Shown here: piece after piece, positions 1-8,162 of the stretch
Position numbering within the stretch: the first letter of the stretch is position 1
How the letters are laid out: each line of letters starts with the position of its first letter
Made by a program: the position numbers and the translations under genes
Assembly: GCA_902772935.1 (NCBI GenBank)
Contig: CACYCR010000046.1
Location: 1 to 51,569 of the forward strand
Source: Oscillospiraceae bacterium
Lineage (GTDB): Bacteria > Bacillota > Clostridia > Oscillospirales > Acutalibacteraceae
Length of the DNA stretch: 51,569 nucleotides
Direction of reading: 5' to 3'
The notes under the pieces: generated by a model
The model's database searches: none
What the model saw: the letters and a program-made list of their open reading frames with translations, nothing else
Told to the model about the DNA's origin: nothing

Positions 1-57
1 ACGAAGACGAAATCAATATTTTATGAAAAAAAAACACAAAATCTTAAGGTTTTTTTC

Positions 58-747
58 TTATTTCCCCTGATGAAATTTCTCGCGCAGCGCCAGAATGGCT
101 CTTTTTTCAAGACGCGAAACATAGGATCGTGAGATTCCAAAGCGTTTTGCGATCTCACGCTGTGTGAGCGGCTGCGTCTGATAAAGACCGTACCGCAGCA
201 CAAGGATCTCTTTATCCCGCGGATTTTCGAGTGCTTCAAGACACCGGTACAACTGCAGACTCTTTCGTTTCAGGTCGAGATCATCGGCAATGGTATCGTC
301 CGTTGCAATGAGATCAATCAGCGTCAGCGCGTTGCCCTCGCTGTCTGTGTCAATCGGTTCATTCAATGACACTGTACCCGCCGTCCGCCGCTGTGCGCGG
401 AATTCCATCAGAATGGCATTTTCAATGCAGCGTGCAGCATATGTCGCAAGCCGTGCGCCTTTCTCGATATCAAACGTGTCGATCGCCTTGATGAGCCCGA
501 TGGTGCCGATCGAAATGAGGTCATCCTGATCGTCAGCAGCGGCATAATACTTTTTGACCACATGCACTACAAGCCGCAAATTGTGTTCAATGAGCGTACT
601 GCGCGCATCCGAATCACCGGCACGCATTCTGCAAAGCAATTCATGTTCCTTCGCTGCCGGCAGCGGTTTCGGAAACGAGCTTGCCGGTTTCAGATGGAGT
701 GTCAGGAACAGAAATCCGGAAGCGATGGACTTGAGCAATTGAAACAT
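58..747 (-). CDS. sigK: RNA polymerase sporulation sigma factor sigma-K (pro-sigma-K)
   Basis: A 229-residue sigma-70 family protein that resembles Bacillus pro-sigma-K along its length. Residues 1-28 form a hydrophobic pro-sequence of the kind removed by the SpoIVFB protease. Region 2 carries LIEHNLRLVVHVVKKYY and DLISIGTIGLIKAIDTF, the core-binding and -10-recognition segments. Region 4 ends with a helix-turn-helix, TQREIAKRFGISRSYVSR, for -35 recognition. In the family this factor directs late mother-cell transcription (coat and cortex genes). The ATG follows a GAGGTGGT ribosome site three bases upstream. The gene is one intact frame, so no skin-type element interrupts it here. It lies on the same strand as ylbJ, as expected for a sporulation block. 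SigE is a less likely alternative because the pro-sequence and region 4 fit SigK better. Confidence 0.93.
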   Translation of the reverse strand: MFQLLKSIASGFLFLTLHLKPASSFPKPLPAAKEHELLCRMRAGDSDARSTLIEHNLRLVVHVVKKYYAAADDQDDLISIGTIGLIKAIDTFDIEKGARLATYAARCIENAILMEFRAQRRTAGTVSLNEPIDTDSEGNALTLIDLIATDDTIADDLDLKRKSLQLYRCLEALENPRDKEILVLRYGLYQTQPLTQREIAKRFGISRSYVSRLEKRAILALREKFHQGK

Positions 748-758
748 AATACCACCTC

Positions 759-775
759 GGTTCAGTGTATGAACC
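759..775 (-). promoter_or_regulatory. Palindrome with CATACA box upstream of sigK
   Basis: A perfect 6-bp inverted repeat GGTTCA-n5-TGAACC lies just upstream of the sigK ribosome site. Read on the minus strand its centre contains CATACA, which matches the first part of the sigma-E -10 consensus. A convincing -35 partner was not found, so this is a candidate mother-cell promoter or operator only. Confidence 0.3.
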
Positions 776-879
776 GCCGGCGGATTTCAGAAGATTGTCC
801 GCTTGCACAAGTATGGACCGAAACAGTCCGTCTGATGCAAAAAAACAGTGAATCCCATAACAGAATTCACCGCGGCAGG

Positions 880-1104
880 TCACAGAGAAAAATCCTCTGC
901 GTCAAATTGTGATTGCAAGGTTGTTTTCTTTGGCTTGCGCTTGAGCGGATCATACTTGTAGCTGCCGCAGGCGCCGTCAGGTTTCATCACGCCGTTGCGC
1001 GGACAAAGCACCTCCGTATCGTCATCCACAATATGTCCGTATTCACAAAGCGCGCATTGCGGCACATCTTCGCGCGGATTCAGCAAACCGTGTTTCATGA
1101 TCAT
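880..1104 (-). CDS. Small cysteine-rich protein of unknown function
   Basis: A 74-residue protein starting at an ATG five bases after AGGGG; a GTG one codon upstream and an ATG two codons downstream are alternatives. It has CALC near residue 18 followed by two more Cys (CPRNG and ACGSYKYDP), so a zinc or iron ribbon with four Cys ligands is plausible. The C-terminal tail is lysine-rich. It sits 11 bases after the ylbJ stop codon and upstream of sigK on the same strand, so it is probably co-transcribed with ylbJ. Similar short Cys-rich proteins are commonly annotated as hypothetical in Clostridia. No function is assigned. Confidence 0.75.
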   Translation of the reverse strand: MIMKHGLLNPREDVPQCALCEYGHIVDDDTEVLCPRNGVMKPDGACGSYKYDPLKRKPKKTTLQSQFDAEDFSL

Positions 1105-1115
1105 CACATCCCCTT

Positions 1116-2234
1116 TTATGAAGGTATTGTATCACAATGTCTTCCTTTTTGCAAGCGCGAAACCGAGACTTTTTCACCGCCAAGCAATAACAGCAGACAC
1201 ATCATGAGCAAAACCGCAGACACCGCGAAAGAAACGCTTTGCTGTGGTACGGGGCGCACACCGCTTTGCAGCATCACATTAGAAGTCACCGGAAAGAGCT
1301 TCAGAAGTCCTGCACAAAATACAAAGGAAACAACCGCGTTCAGCATTCGAAACAGTAAAAAGCGGCGCAGCGGCAGCTTCACCTTCAGCACATACGGCAG
1401 AATCTGCAGATGCGTTGAAAAACCACCCCAGCCGAGAATTGCAGCAATCATCGGGAGAGAAACTTTATTCGCCGCCTGTGCACAGCCGTTTGTCACCTCA
1501 CACACGGCGCAAACGACCAATCTGACCCGTTCCGGTACGGCAAGGACATCAAGAAATCCCAGCAGTGCGGAGATAAAACAAACCCAGGCGCAAATATGCA
1601 TCATCGCCGATGCGCTGTTTGTAACGGCATGGGTTACGGCAGAAATACCGACAGGCGTGCGGTCTGTCTCCGGCGTCAACAGAAAGCAGTGACCGCCGCG
1701 ACGAGACAACAGTCCAAGGAAAACGGCAGAGAGTGATACCGACACATAGAGCAGCCATCCCGCCATGGCTCTGTGCAGCAAACCGTCGGCGACCGCGCTG
1801 ACAACAAACGCGGGTCCGGGGCAGACGCAGAACTGCAGCATCCGCTGCGCATCCGAACGATCAAGCTGACCGTTTTCAAGCTGCGTACAGGTCAATGCGG
1901 CACCGACCGGGTAACCGCCGATCAAGGAAAAAAGAATCACCGGCAGGCAACCGGCCGGCAAGCGTAAACAGTGATATGAAATCGCGGCTGCCGTCCGGGA
2001 TGGTTTCCCGTCTGCGAAAAAACGTAAAAACAGATCCGACAATATCATGAACGGCAGCAGCGACGGGATCAAAGATGAAAAACAAAGCTGCAACCCGGAT
2101 AAAAGTCCGTTCTTTGCCGCCTGCGGATACAGCAGCAGCAAAAGACACAACGAAGCAACAAAGCAGCCGGCCAAAAACGAAAGTCTGCGCGCTGCTGCAG
2201 GCCGGTGGCGTGTATTTTCCAAAGGTGCTTTCAT
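1116..2234 (-). CDS. ylbJ: Sporulation integral membrane protein YlbJ-like
   Basis: A 372-residue polytopic membrane protein with about eight hydrophobic segments. Near residues 50-75 it has SLIPSLLPFMILSDLFLRF and near 105 SLIGGYPVGA, both characteristic of the YlbJ/nucleoside-recognition (Gate) fold. YlbJ is needed for spore cortex formation in Bacillus and is made in the mother cell. The start ATG follows GAGGAGG at 6-bp spacing. It is divergent from yqfC-yqfD, another pair of mother-cell sporulation genes, and precedes the Cys-rich gene and sigK. The family and location are well supported; the transported substrate, if any, is unknown. Confidence 0.85.
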   Translation of the reverse strand: MKAPLENTRHRPAAARRLSFLAGCFVASLCLLLLLYPQAAKNGLLSGLQLCFSSLIPSLLPFMILSDLFLRFFADGKPSRTAAAISYHCLRLPAGCLPVILFSLIGGYPVGAALTCTQLENGQLDRSDAQRMLQFCVCPGPAFVVSAVADGLLHRAMAGWLLYVSVSLSAVFLGLLSRRGGHCFLLTPETDRTPVGISAVTHAVTNSASAMMHICAWVCFISALLGFLDVLAVPERVRLVVCAVCEVTNGCAQAANKVSLPMIAAILGWGGFSTHLQILPYVLKVKLPLRRFLLFRMLNAVVSFVFCAGLLKLFPVTSNVMLQSGVRPVPQQSVSFAVSAVLLMMCLLLLLGGEKVSVSRLQKGRHCDTIPS

Positions 2235-2339
2235 ACCGATTCCTCCTCAGAGAAAGATATGAAAAAGGATTGATAAATAGAAGCCACTCAACATAAACTG
2301 GAAGAGAAACCGGCGCCGCCGAAGAAAGGCCGTGATGGA

Positions 2340-2603
2340 TTGCCAAAGCCACTGAAACAGCACTTGGAACCACTCAAAGAACTCGTACAGACCGACATTC
2401 CAATGGTCACTGTCACGCAAAACCGGGAAGCTATTGTCGAAGGCTGCACCGGCATCCTTTCCTACAGCGAAAACGAAATCCAATTGCACTGCCAAACGTT
2501 ACTTTTGCATGTCAATGGATTGAACCTGCAACTGACAAGGCTTTCCAACGGATTTGTTTGCATCTGCGGCGCACTGTCGGCAATTTCGTTTACCGTAATC
2601 TGA
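2340..2603 (+). CDS. yqfC: Sporulation protein YqfC
   Basis: An 87-residue beta-rich protein of the YqfC/YabP type: the segment from about residue 28 (NREAIVEGCTGILSYSENEI) through VNGLNLQLTRLSNG to the final ICGALSAISF gives the strands typical of the family. The best start is TTG at 2340, ten bases after AAAGG at 2325-2329. An upstream ATG at 2259 in the same frame hits stop codons after four codons, and the remaining upstream in-frame stretch offers only non-standard starts. It is followed nine bases later by yqfD, the conserved pair. In Bacillus yqfC is sigma-E-dependent; a CATAAACT box at 2291-2298 could be a -10 element but is unproven. Confidence 0.8.
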   Translation: MPKPLKQHLEPLKELVQTDIPMVTVTQNREAIVEGCTGILSYSENEIQLHCQTLLLHVNGLNLQLTRLSNGFVCICGALSAISFTVI

Positions 2604-2612
2604 GGTGAAGAT

Positions 2613-3785
2613 ATGACCTTTGTTTCATGGATTCGATATCTCCGCGGTTCAGTGCGGTTTTCAGCACGCGGCGGATTCTGCGAACGGTTCATCAATCTGT
2701 GCAACGTGCGCGGCATTCAGATTCGTGCGCTCGAAGTACACGAAGAAGGACTTACCGGCTTTGTTAATCGAAAAGATTATCGCCGACTTCGCCCGATTGC
2801 ACGCAGCGCCGGCATGGTGTTGCGGGCGACAGAAAAGCACGGCGTCAGCTTTTTTCTTGAGCGTCATAAAAAACGCCGCGGTCTTCTGATCGGCGCTCTG
2901 CTGTTCAGCCTGGGTATGTTTTTGCTCTCGTTTCGTATCTGGAGCATTGACGCCGTCGGCACACAAAACGTCAGCAGGGAAACATTGCTGCAGCTCGCGG
3001 AGACCTGCGGTCTGCGCTGCGGCGTCGCCCGGAGAAGGATCGATGCCGCAGCACTAGCGCGACAGGTGCAGCATAATCTCGGCGGAAAGCTCTCCTGGCT
3101 TGCCGTCAATATTGACGGCTGCCGCGCCTTTATCGAAGCGCGCGATTACATTCTGCCGGATGAAGACGAGACCTTCGGCGACCCCTGCAATCTGGTCGCA
3201 GACTTTGACGGCGTTCTGCGCACGATTGAAGTCCACAACGGAAAAAAGGCGAACACCGAAGGCAACGGTGTGCATAAGGGTGATCTTCTCATCAGCGGCG
3301 TTGTTGAAAACCGCATCGGTGAGTGCTTCTTCTATGAGGCTCGCGGCATCGTAACCGCAGAACACAGGGACACCGTGCGCCGCAGCGCATCGCTGTCACA
3401 GCCGCTGCAGAAATACCGAACGTTGGGAGAAGTCCGCGGGATTCGTTGTTTCAGTGTCCCCTTGCGGTTTGGCCTCGTGCGAAAAAAAGACGTGCAGGCC
3501 GTTTTCAAAAAGAAGCGACAACTGGTGCTCGACGGTGTTTTGCTGCCGATCTTAACAAACACGCAAACCTGCGCAACTTTATGCGACACAGATGCCAAAC
3601 CGTCCGTTCAGGCCGCTTTGCTGTTTGACGATTTCACAGCCGCCTGTTATCAGAAATACGGCAATACGGCCGTTCTCTCAAAAAAGGTAACCGTCCGCTG
3701 TTCAGGCAATCAATTGCACATCCGTCAGGACAGCAATTGTCTTGATTTCATGGGAACAAAACAGCCGATCAAGATTACGTCATAA
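2613..3785 (+). CDS. yqfD: Sporulation protein YqfD
   Basis: A 390-residue protein with the YqfD layout: a cytosolic N-terminal part of about 90 residues (starting SWIRYLRGSVRFSARGG), one transmembrane segment near residues 91-113 (LLIGALLFSLGMFLLSF), and a large extracytoplasmic C-terminal part with the VQHNLGGKLSWLAVNIDG signature. YqfD is a stage IV sporulation membrane protein required for spore maturation in relatives; its biochemical role is not known. It is translated directly after yqfC from an ATG preceded by GAGGTGA. The end of the gene nearly abuts the promoter of the MATE gene. Confidence 0.9.
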   Translation: MTFVSWIRYLRGSVRFSARGGFCERFINLCNVRGIQIRALEVHEEGLTGFVNRKDYRRLRPIARSAGMVLRATEKHGVSFFLERHKKRRGLLIGALLFSLGMFLLSFRIWSIDAVGTQNVSRETLLQLAETCGLRCGVARRRIDAAALARQVQHNLGGKLSWLAVNIDGCRAFIEARDYILPDEDETFGDPCNLVADFDGVLRTIEVHNGKKANTEGNGVHKGDLLISGVVENRIGECFFYEARGIVTAEHRDTVRRSASLSQPLQKYRTLGEVRGIRCFSVPLRFGLVRKKDVQAVFKKKRQLVLDGVLLPILTNTQTCATLCDTDAKPSVQAALLFDDFTAACYQKYGNTAVLSKKVTVRCSGNQLHIRQDSNCLDFMGTKQPIKITS

Positions 3786-3801
3786 TAAATCAAAAAAGTG
3801 A

Positions 3802-3830
3802 TTGACAGCGCATGTGAAAACTCATATAAT
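3802..3830 (+). promoter_or_regulatory. Sigma-A promoter for the MATE gene
   Basis: Perfect consensus TTGACA (3802-3807), 17-bp spacer, TATAAT (3825-3830). Transcription should begin near 3837, which excludes a GTG start at 3798 and supports the ATG at 3861. Confidence 0.9.
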
Positions 3831-3860
3831 AAGATGATTTCTATATCTTTGGAGGATCGC

Positions 3861-5282
3861 ATGCTCACAAAATATCTCGGTGGCAAACCGTTCTGGCGTG
3901 TCGCGATTCGTTTGGCGCTGCCGATTGCCATTCAAAATATGCTGACCAGTTCTTTCGCTCTGATTGATACGCTGATGGTCAGTCAGCTCGGCGACGTTGC
4001 CCTGTCCGCCGTCGGGATGGCCGGCCAGTGGGGTTGGTTTATGACCATCATCACGTTCGGCGTCTGTTCCGGTATGTCGGTTTTTGCCGCACAATACTGG
4101 GGTGTCCGGAATCTGAAAGCCATGCGGCGCGTACTCGGTCTTGCCCTGTGCATCGGCGGCATCATCAGTCTGCTCTTTTTTCTGTGCGCGCAGTGTTTTC
4201 CGGTACAAATTATTCATCTGTTCAATAAAGAACCGGCTGTCGTTTCGGCAGCGACCGATTATATCCGCATCGCCTGCTGCTCTTACCCTGCCATTGTGTT
4301 TACGGTGATTCTTTCCGGCTTTTTGCGCAACATTGAAAAAGTGCAGGTGCCGATGTATGTTTCATTGGTGACAACCGTTCTCAACGCCTTTTTGAATTAC
4401 GCGCTGATTTTCGGTAAGTTTTCTTTTCCAAAGATGGGCGTTCGCGGTGCTGCTGCGGCAACGTGTATCTCTGCATGGATCGGCCCGGTCCTGCTGATTG
4501 TTATTTCCATCGCGCAGCGCAACCATATGGTGCGCCACCCGAAAGACCTTATCTCCTTTCGCCGCGAACACATCGTCACCTTTTTCAAACGTGCTGCGCC
4601 CGTCATGTTCAATGAATTCGTCTGGAGTCTCGGGATCGTGATCCTGCAGACCATCTATGCAAACATGGGCTATGAATACTATGCGGCCGTTTCTATCCTG
4701 AAAACCTTTGTGGACCTTTCGTTTGCATTCTTTGTCGGTCTTGGCAACGCCTGTGTCATCATGGTCGGCAAATCTGTCGGCGCCGGGAAAATTCAAACTG
4801 CACTGGATGACGCCCGCCGTTTTGCCGTACTGATACCGTTGATTTCTTTTATTGTTGGCTTACTGCTGGTATTTTTCCGTGTGCCGCTGGTCTCGACCTT
4901 CAACCTCGGCAACAATGTTTCCGATCTCACACTGGCCACCGCACAGGCCATTACACTGTTTTGCGGGCTGGAGCTTCCGCTGCGTAACATCGGCTATATT
5001 CAGGTCGTCGGCATCTTCCGTTCCGGCGGTGACACCGTCTACGGCATGATCTGCGACGTCGGCGGTTTATGGATCTTTTCCATCCCGGCGGCAGTGCTCG
5101 CAGCAGCCGTGTTCCATCTCCCCTTCCTGTCGGTGTTTATCATCGCTTATCTCGCGGAGGATCTCCCGAAAGCTGTCATCTGTCTGCGGCGATACTATTC
5201 AAAGAAGTGGATCAAGCCTGTCACCGAAGAAGGACTTGCCGGCCTCGATGCGTATCACGCTGAAATCAAAAAAGCTAACTGA
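3861..5282 (+). CDS. MATE family multidrug/cation efflux protein
   Basis: A 473-residue, roughly 12-transmembrane-segment exporter. The N-terminus carries RLALPIAIQNMLTSSFALID and the MVSQLGDVALSAVGMAGQ segment typical of MATE proteins (NorM/DinF branch); the fold repeats in the second half. The family exports cationic drugs or metabolites in exchange for Na+ or H+. The start at 3861 follows GGAGG by five bases and lies downstream of the mapped consensus promoter; a longer frame from 3798 would begin upstream of the transcript. The gene is monocistronic, ending in a strong hairpin at 5300. The substrate cannot be inferred from sequence. Confidence 0.9.
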   Translation: MLTKYLGGKPFWRVAIRLALPIAIQNMLTSSFALIDTLMVSQLGDVALSAVGMAGQWGWFMTIITFGVCSGMSVFAAQYWGVRNLKAMRRVLGLALCIGGIISLLFFLCAQCFPVQIIHLFNKEPAVVSAATDYIRIACCSYPAIVFTVILSGFLRNIEKVQVPMYVSLVTTVLNAFLNYALIFGKFSFPKMGVRGAAAATCISAWIGPVLLIVISIAQRNHMVRHPKDLISFRREHIVTFFKRAAPVMFNEFVWSLGIVILQTIYANMGYEYYAAVSILKTFVDLSFAFFVGLGNACVIMVGKSVGAGKIQTALDDARRFAVLIPLISFIVGLLLVFFRVPLVSTFNLGNNVSDLTLATAQAITLFCGLELPLRNIGYIQVVGIFRSGGDTVYGMICDVGGLWIFSIPAAVLAAAVFHLPFLSVFIIAYLAEDLPKAVICLRRYYSKKWIKPVTEEGLAGLDAYHAEIKKAN

Positions 5283-5299
5283 ACCGTTCAAAAATGAAA

Positions 5300-5333
5300 G
5301 GATCCCGGTCACTATAAGCCGGGATCCGTTTTT
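5300..5333 (+). terminator. Intrinsic terminator of the MATE gene
   Basis: Stem GGATCCCGG (5300-5308) pairs with CCGGGATCC (5319-5327) around a 10-base loop, followed by a T run at 5329-5333. Confidence 0.88.
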
Positions 5334-5778
5334 ATATATCCAGTAAATCGTCAACGATATGTGCCGCCTCGCGGATCAGATGCAAACACGGCCGCTGCAG
5401 ATAAAACGCTTCGGAGCGCGGTTCCGGTGTATCGCCGGGTGTCGTCGACACATCCTTCAGCAGCGTGCGGCATATCAGCGAACCGTTTTCCGCTTGAAAC
5501 CGACGCGCAAATTCCTGCACAAGATGATAATGCTCTACTTTTGCCGCAGGATCAGCCGGGTCGTCATATCCACGCAAAGCACCGAGTACAAGCAAAGCGC
5601 CGCTGACCGCACCGCAAACTTCCCGCAAACGGCCCATACCGCCGCCGAAGGAGCTGGACAGCCGTGCTGCAGTTGCTTCTTCCATACCGAGTTCTTTTGC
5701 AAATGTGCAGGTCACCGCCTGCGCACAGTTGTATCCCTTGCGAAACAACGCCTCGGCCAGATCTTCATGCTTTGTCAT
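5332..5778 (-). CDS. C-GCAxxG-C-C family redox-type protein
   Basis: A 148-residue protein with the family's spaced cysteines: GYNCAQAV near residue 18, VCGAVSGALLVLG near residue 54 (the GCAxxG-like element with Cys-Gly-Ala-Val-Ser-Gly), LICRTLL near residue 102 and a final PCLHLIREAA near residue 130. The glycine-rich SSFGGGMGRLREVCG stretch precedes the second Cys. The family is often linked to redox or metal handling, but no reaction is established. The ATG follows AAAGGTG. It lies downstream of the GGGtGRT operon, separated by a terminator, so it may be expressed by read-through or from an unseen promoter. Confidence 0.82.
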   Translation of the reverse strand: MTKHEDLAEALFRKGYNCAQAVTCTFAKELGMEEATAARLSSSFGGGMGRLREVCGAVSGALLVLGALRGYDDPADPAAKVEHYHLVQEFARRFQAENGSLICRTLLKDVSTTPGDTPEPRSEAFYLQRPCLHLIREAAHIVDDLLDI

Positions 5779-5800
5779 TATACATACACCTTTCTGCAGA

Positions 5801-5836
5801 AAAAGACCCGGCAGACGAAACGTCTGTCTGCCGGGT
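5801..5836 (-). terminator. Intrinsic terminator after the GGGtGRT gene
   Basis: On the minus strand ACCCGGCAGAC (5836-5826) pairs with GTCTGCCGGGT (5816-5806) and is followed by CTTTTTC. Confidence 0.85.
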
Positions 5837-5850
5837 GCGATTATAATAAA

Positions 5851-6870
5851 TTAGAACTTACCGGCCTTTGCCGCTTCTTCAATGGAAACAGCAACGGAAA
5901 CCGTCATACCAACCATCGGGTTGTTGCCGGCACCGATCAGGCCCATCATTTCCACGTGTGCGGGAACGGAAGAAGAACCTGCGAACTGTGCGTCGGAGTG
6001 CATACGGCCCATGGTATCGGTCATGTCGTAGGAAGCCGGACCGGCAGCCATGTTGTCCGGATGCAGGGTACGGCCTGTACCGCCGCCGGAAGCAACGGAG
6101 AAGTATTTCTTACCCGCCTCGGTACGTTCTTTCTTGTACGTACCAGCGACCGGATGCTGGAATCTCGTCGGGTTGGTGGAGTTACCGGTGATGGAAACGT
6201 CAACATTTTCATGCCACATGATCGCAACGCCTTCCTGCACGTCATTTGCACCGTAGCAATTGACGCGGGCGCGGGAGCTTTCGGGATCCTTGGAATAGCA
6301 CTTGCGGAAAACTTCTTTGAGTTCGCCGGTGAAATAATCATATTCGGTCTCCACATAGGTGAAACCGTTGATGCGTGAGATGACCTGTGCAGCATCTTTG
6401 CCGAGGCCGTTCAAAATGACGCGCAGCGGTTTTTGACGAACCTTGTTTGCTTTTTCAGCAATACCGATGGCGCCTTCCGCAGCAGCAAAGGATTCGTGAC
6501 CGGCAAGGAACGCGAAACACTCCGTATCTTCCTCAAGCAGCATCTTGCCAAGGTTGCCGTGACCGAGACCGACCTTGCGGCGATCCGCGACGGAACCCGG
6601 GATGCAGAAGGCCTGCAGGCCTTCACCGATCGCAGCAGCAGCGTCCGCAGCTTTGCGGCAGTTCTTTTTGATCGCGATTGCCGCGCCGACGGTGTATGCC
6701 CATTTTGCATTTTCAAAGCAGATCGGCTGAATCTTTTCCACAGCATGATAAACGTCGAGACCGGCGTCTTTGGTGATCTGCTCTGCTTCTTCGATGGATC
6801 CGATTCCATATTCAGCCAGTTTGGAAAGGATCTGCTTCTCTCTTCTGTCGTAAGATTCAAATGTAATCAT
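5851..6870 (-). CDS. GGGtGRT family protein
   Basis: A 339-residue protein containing the eponymous ASGGGTGRTLHPDNMAAG motif near residues 263-280 and the downstream MGRMHSDAQFAGSSSVPAH segment. Family members are almost always encoded next to a NifU/IscU-like Fe-S scaffold, and that is so here: the scaffold gene ends 18 bases upstream. The function is not established; a role in Fe-S cluster or cofactor handling is inferred only from linkage. It has a conserved internal FENAKWAYTVGAAIAIKK segment near residue 52 and several cysteines. The ATG follows GGGAGG. A strong terminator closes the two-gene operon. Confidence 0.88.
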   Translation of the reverse strand: MITFESYDRREKQILSKLAEYGIGSIEEAEQITKDAGLDVYHAVEKIQPICFENAKWAYTVGAAIAIKKNCRKAADAAAAIGEGLQAFCIPGSVADRRKVGLGHGNLGKMLLEEDTECFAFLAGHESFAAAEGAIGIAEKANKVRQKPLRVILNGLGKDAAQVISRINGFTYVETEYDYFTGELKEVFRKCYSKDPESSRARVNCYGANDVQEGVAIMWHENVDVSITGNSTNPTRFQHPVAGTYKKERTEAGKKYFSVASGGGTGRTLHPDNMAAGPASYDMTDTMGRMHSDAQFAGSSSVPAHVEMMGLIGAGNNPMVGMTVSVAVSIEEAAKAGKF

Positions 6871-6888
6871 AGTTCTTTCCTCCCTGTA

Positions 6889-7581
6889 TTATTCTTTACG
6901 CGGGTCGATCAGTCTGACTGCGTCATCCACACGACCGTATTGACCGGAAGCCTTTTTCATTGCGGTTTCAGCGTCGTCGCCCGCTTTGATGAAGTCCATC
7001 ATCTTGCCGAAGCTCAGATATTTATAACCGATGATCTCATCGTTTTCATCAAGTGCAAGTTTTGTGATATAGCCTTCAGTCAGCTCCAGATAACGCGGGC
7101 CCTTCGAAAGCGTACCGTAGGTCGTACCAACCATGGAGCGTGCGCCTTTGCCGAGGTCTTCAAGGCCGGCGCCGATCTGCAGGCCGCCCTCGGAGAACGC
7201 GCTCTGCGTACGGCCGTATACGATCTGCAGGAACAACTCGCGCATTGCCGTGTTGATCGCGTCACAGACAAGGTCGGTGTTCAGTGCTTCAAGGACCGTC
7301 AGACCCGGCAGAATTTCAGCAGCCATCGCTGCGGAGTGTGTCATACCGGAGCAGCCGATCGTTTCGACAAGCGCTTCCTGAATGATGCCGTCTTTCACGT
7401 TCAGAGAAAGTTTGCAGCAACCCTGCTGCGGTGCGCACCAGCCGATACCGTGCGTATATCCGGAAATGTCCTTGATTTCACGGGACTTAACCCATTTTGC
7501 CTCCTCCGGAATCGGTGCTGCGCCATGATGTACCCCTTGATGTACCGGGCACATACCCTTAACTTCTGCTGAATAAATCAT
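6889..7581 (-). CDS. Iron-sulfur cluster assembly scaffold, NifU/IscU-like
   Basis: A 230-residue protein with the scaffold signature TIGCSGMTHSAAMAAE in its central part, and further cysteines in GMCPVHQG and GWCAPQQGCCKL in the N-terminal part. NifU/IscU proteins assemble a transient Fe-S cluster on Cys ligands and pass it to targets. This is the long variant that travels with the GGGtGRT protein, not a standard 130-residue IscU. The start at 7581 follows AAGGAGGT at 7-bp spacing; an in-frame start at 7617 lacks a site. A consensus-like promoter lies at 7649-7677. Confidence 0.82.
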   Translation of the reverse strand: MIYSAEVKGMCPVHQGVHHGAAPIPEEAKWVKSREIKDISGYTHGIGWCAPQQGCCKLSLNVKDGIIQEALVETIGCSGMTHSAAMAAEILPGLTVLEALNTDLVCDAINTAMRELFLQIVYGRTQSAFSEGGLQIGAGLEDLGKGARSMVGTTYGTLSKGPRYLELTEGYITKLALDENDEIIGYKYLSFGKMMDFIKAGDDAETAMKKASGQYGRVDDAVRLIDPRKE

Positions 7582-7648
7582 AAAATCTACCTCCTTCAAT
7601 GTACTAAAAGTATTCAATGATTTTTCACAGCGAATTGTGTACTACATG

Positions 7649-7677
7649 ATTATATCGTATTTTTTGAAAAATATCAA
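7649..7677 (-). promoter_or_regulatory. Sigma-A promoter for scaffold/GGGtGRT operon
   Basis: Minus strand TTGATA (7677-7672), 17-bp spacer, TATAAT (7654-7649). The surrounding 230-base gap is AT-rich and holds no other coding signal. Confidence 0.82.
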
Positions 7678-7756
7678 TATACTTCGCAAGAATATTTCTT
7701 CAGCGCAGAAAAGTTTTTTCACATGTCAGTTCTGTTTTTCGGAATGAACGAAAATA

Positions 7757-7784
7757 TGCGGCAAGCCGAAACCGGTCTGCCGCA
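7757..7784 (-). terminator. Probable terminator of secG
   Basis: Stem TGCGGCA/TGCCGCA with a 14-base loop, followed on the minus strand by TATTTTCG. The T run is weak. Confidence 0.55.
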
Positions 7785-7813
7785 ACTTTCATTTTGTTAC
7801 AATTTGTTTTGTC

Positions 7814-8065
7814 TTATGCGCCGAAAAGCACAAGAAGAGAAGAAACCAACGCCAGAATAAAGAATGCAGTGCCGGCGATCTTCGTGAATTTCTCCAGTTT
7901 CGCTTCCATAGTTCTGCCTTTGTTCTTTCCGAAGAAGGTTTCTGCCGCGCCGGAAATTGCGCCGGACAGGCCCTGCTGCTTGCTTTCCTGCATCAAAACA
8001 AGGATCGTGATCACGATCGAAAGCAAAACAATAATCACAGACAGAACAATTTGAAGAGCAGTCAT
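7814..8065 (-). CDS. secG: Preprotein translocase subunit SecG
   Basis: An 83-residue protein with two transmembrane segments (about residues 3-23 and 62-82) flanking the conserved cytosolic SecG loop SKQQGLSGAISGAAETFFGKNKGR. SecG stabilises SecYE and assists SecA-driven export. The ATG follows CGGAGGT. It has its own consensus promoter and a downstream hairpin, so it appears to be monocistronic although it follows clpX. Confidence 0.95.
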   Translation of the reverse strand: MTALQIVLSVIIVLLSIVITILVLMQESKQQGLSGAISGAAETFFGKNKGRTMEAKLEKFTKIAGTAFFILALVSSLLVLFGA

Positions 8066-8097
8066 AATGCTTACCTCCGAAATTTTGATACTTAGCT

Positions 8098-8126
8098 ATT
8101 TTAACACCTTGCAAATGAAATGTCAA
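8098..8126 (-). promoter_or_regulatory. Sigma-A promoter for secG
   Basis: Minus strand TTGACA (8126-8121), 17-bp spacer, TAAAAT (8103-8098). It separates secG from clpX transcription. Confidence 0.88.
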
Positions 8127-8162
8127 CAAAAAAATTAAGAAAAGGCAAATTTTATACCGGAA

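Noticed and set aside
1..57. Terminator downstream of sigK
   Set aside because: T-rich sequence is present but no stable stem could be drawn; the edge of the window limits the view.
58..747. Possible skin-type interruption of sigK
   Set aside because: The coding sequence is continuous from pro-sequence to region 4.
2259..2273. ATG at 2259 as start of yqfC
   Set aside because: In the yqfC frame it meets TGA after four codons, followed by TAA; the TTG at 2340 with AAAGG upstream fits the family length.
3798..3860. N-terminal extension of the MATE protein from 3798
   Set aside because: The segment lies over the promoter and upstream of the expected transcript start; the ATG at 3861 has GGAGG.
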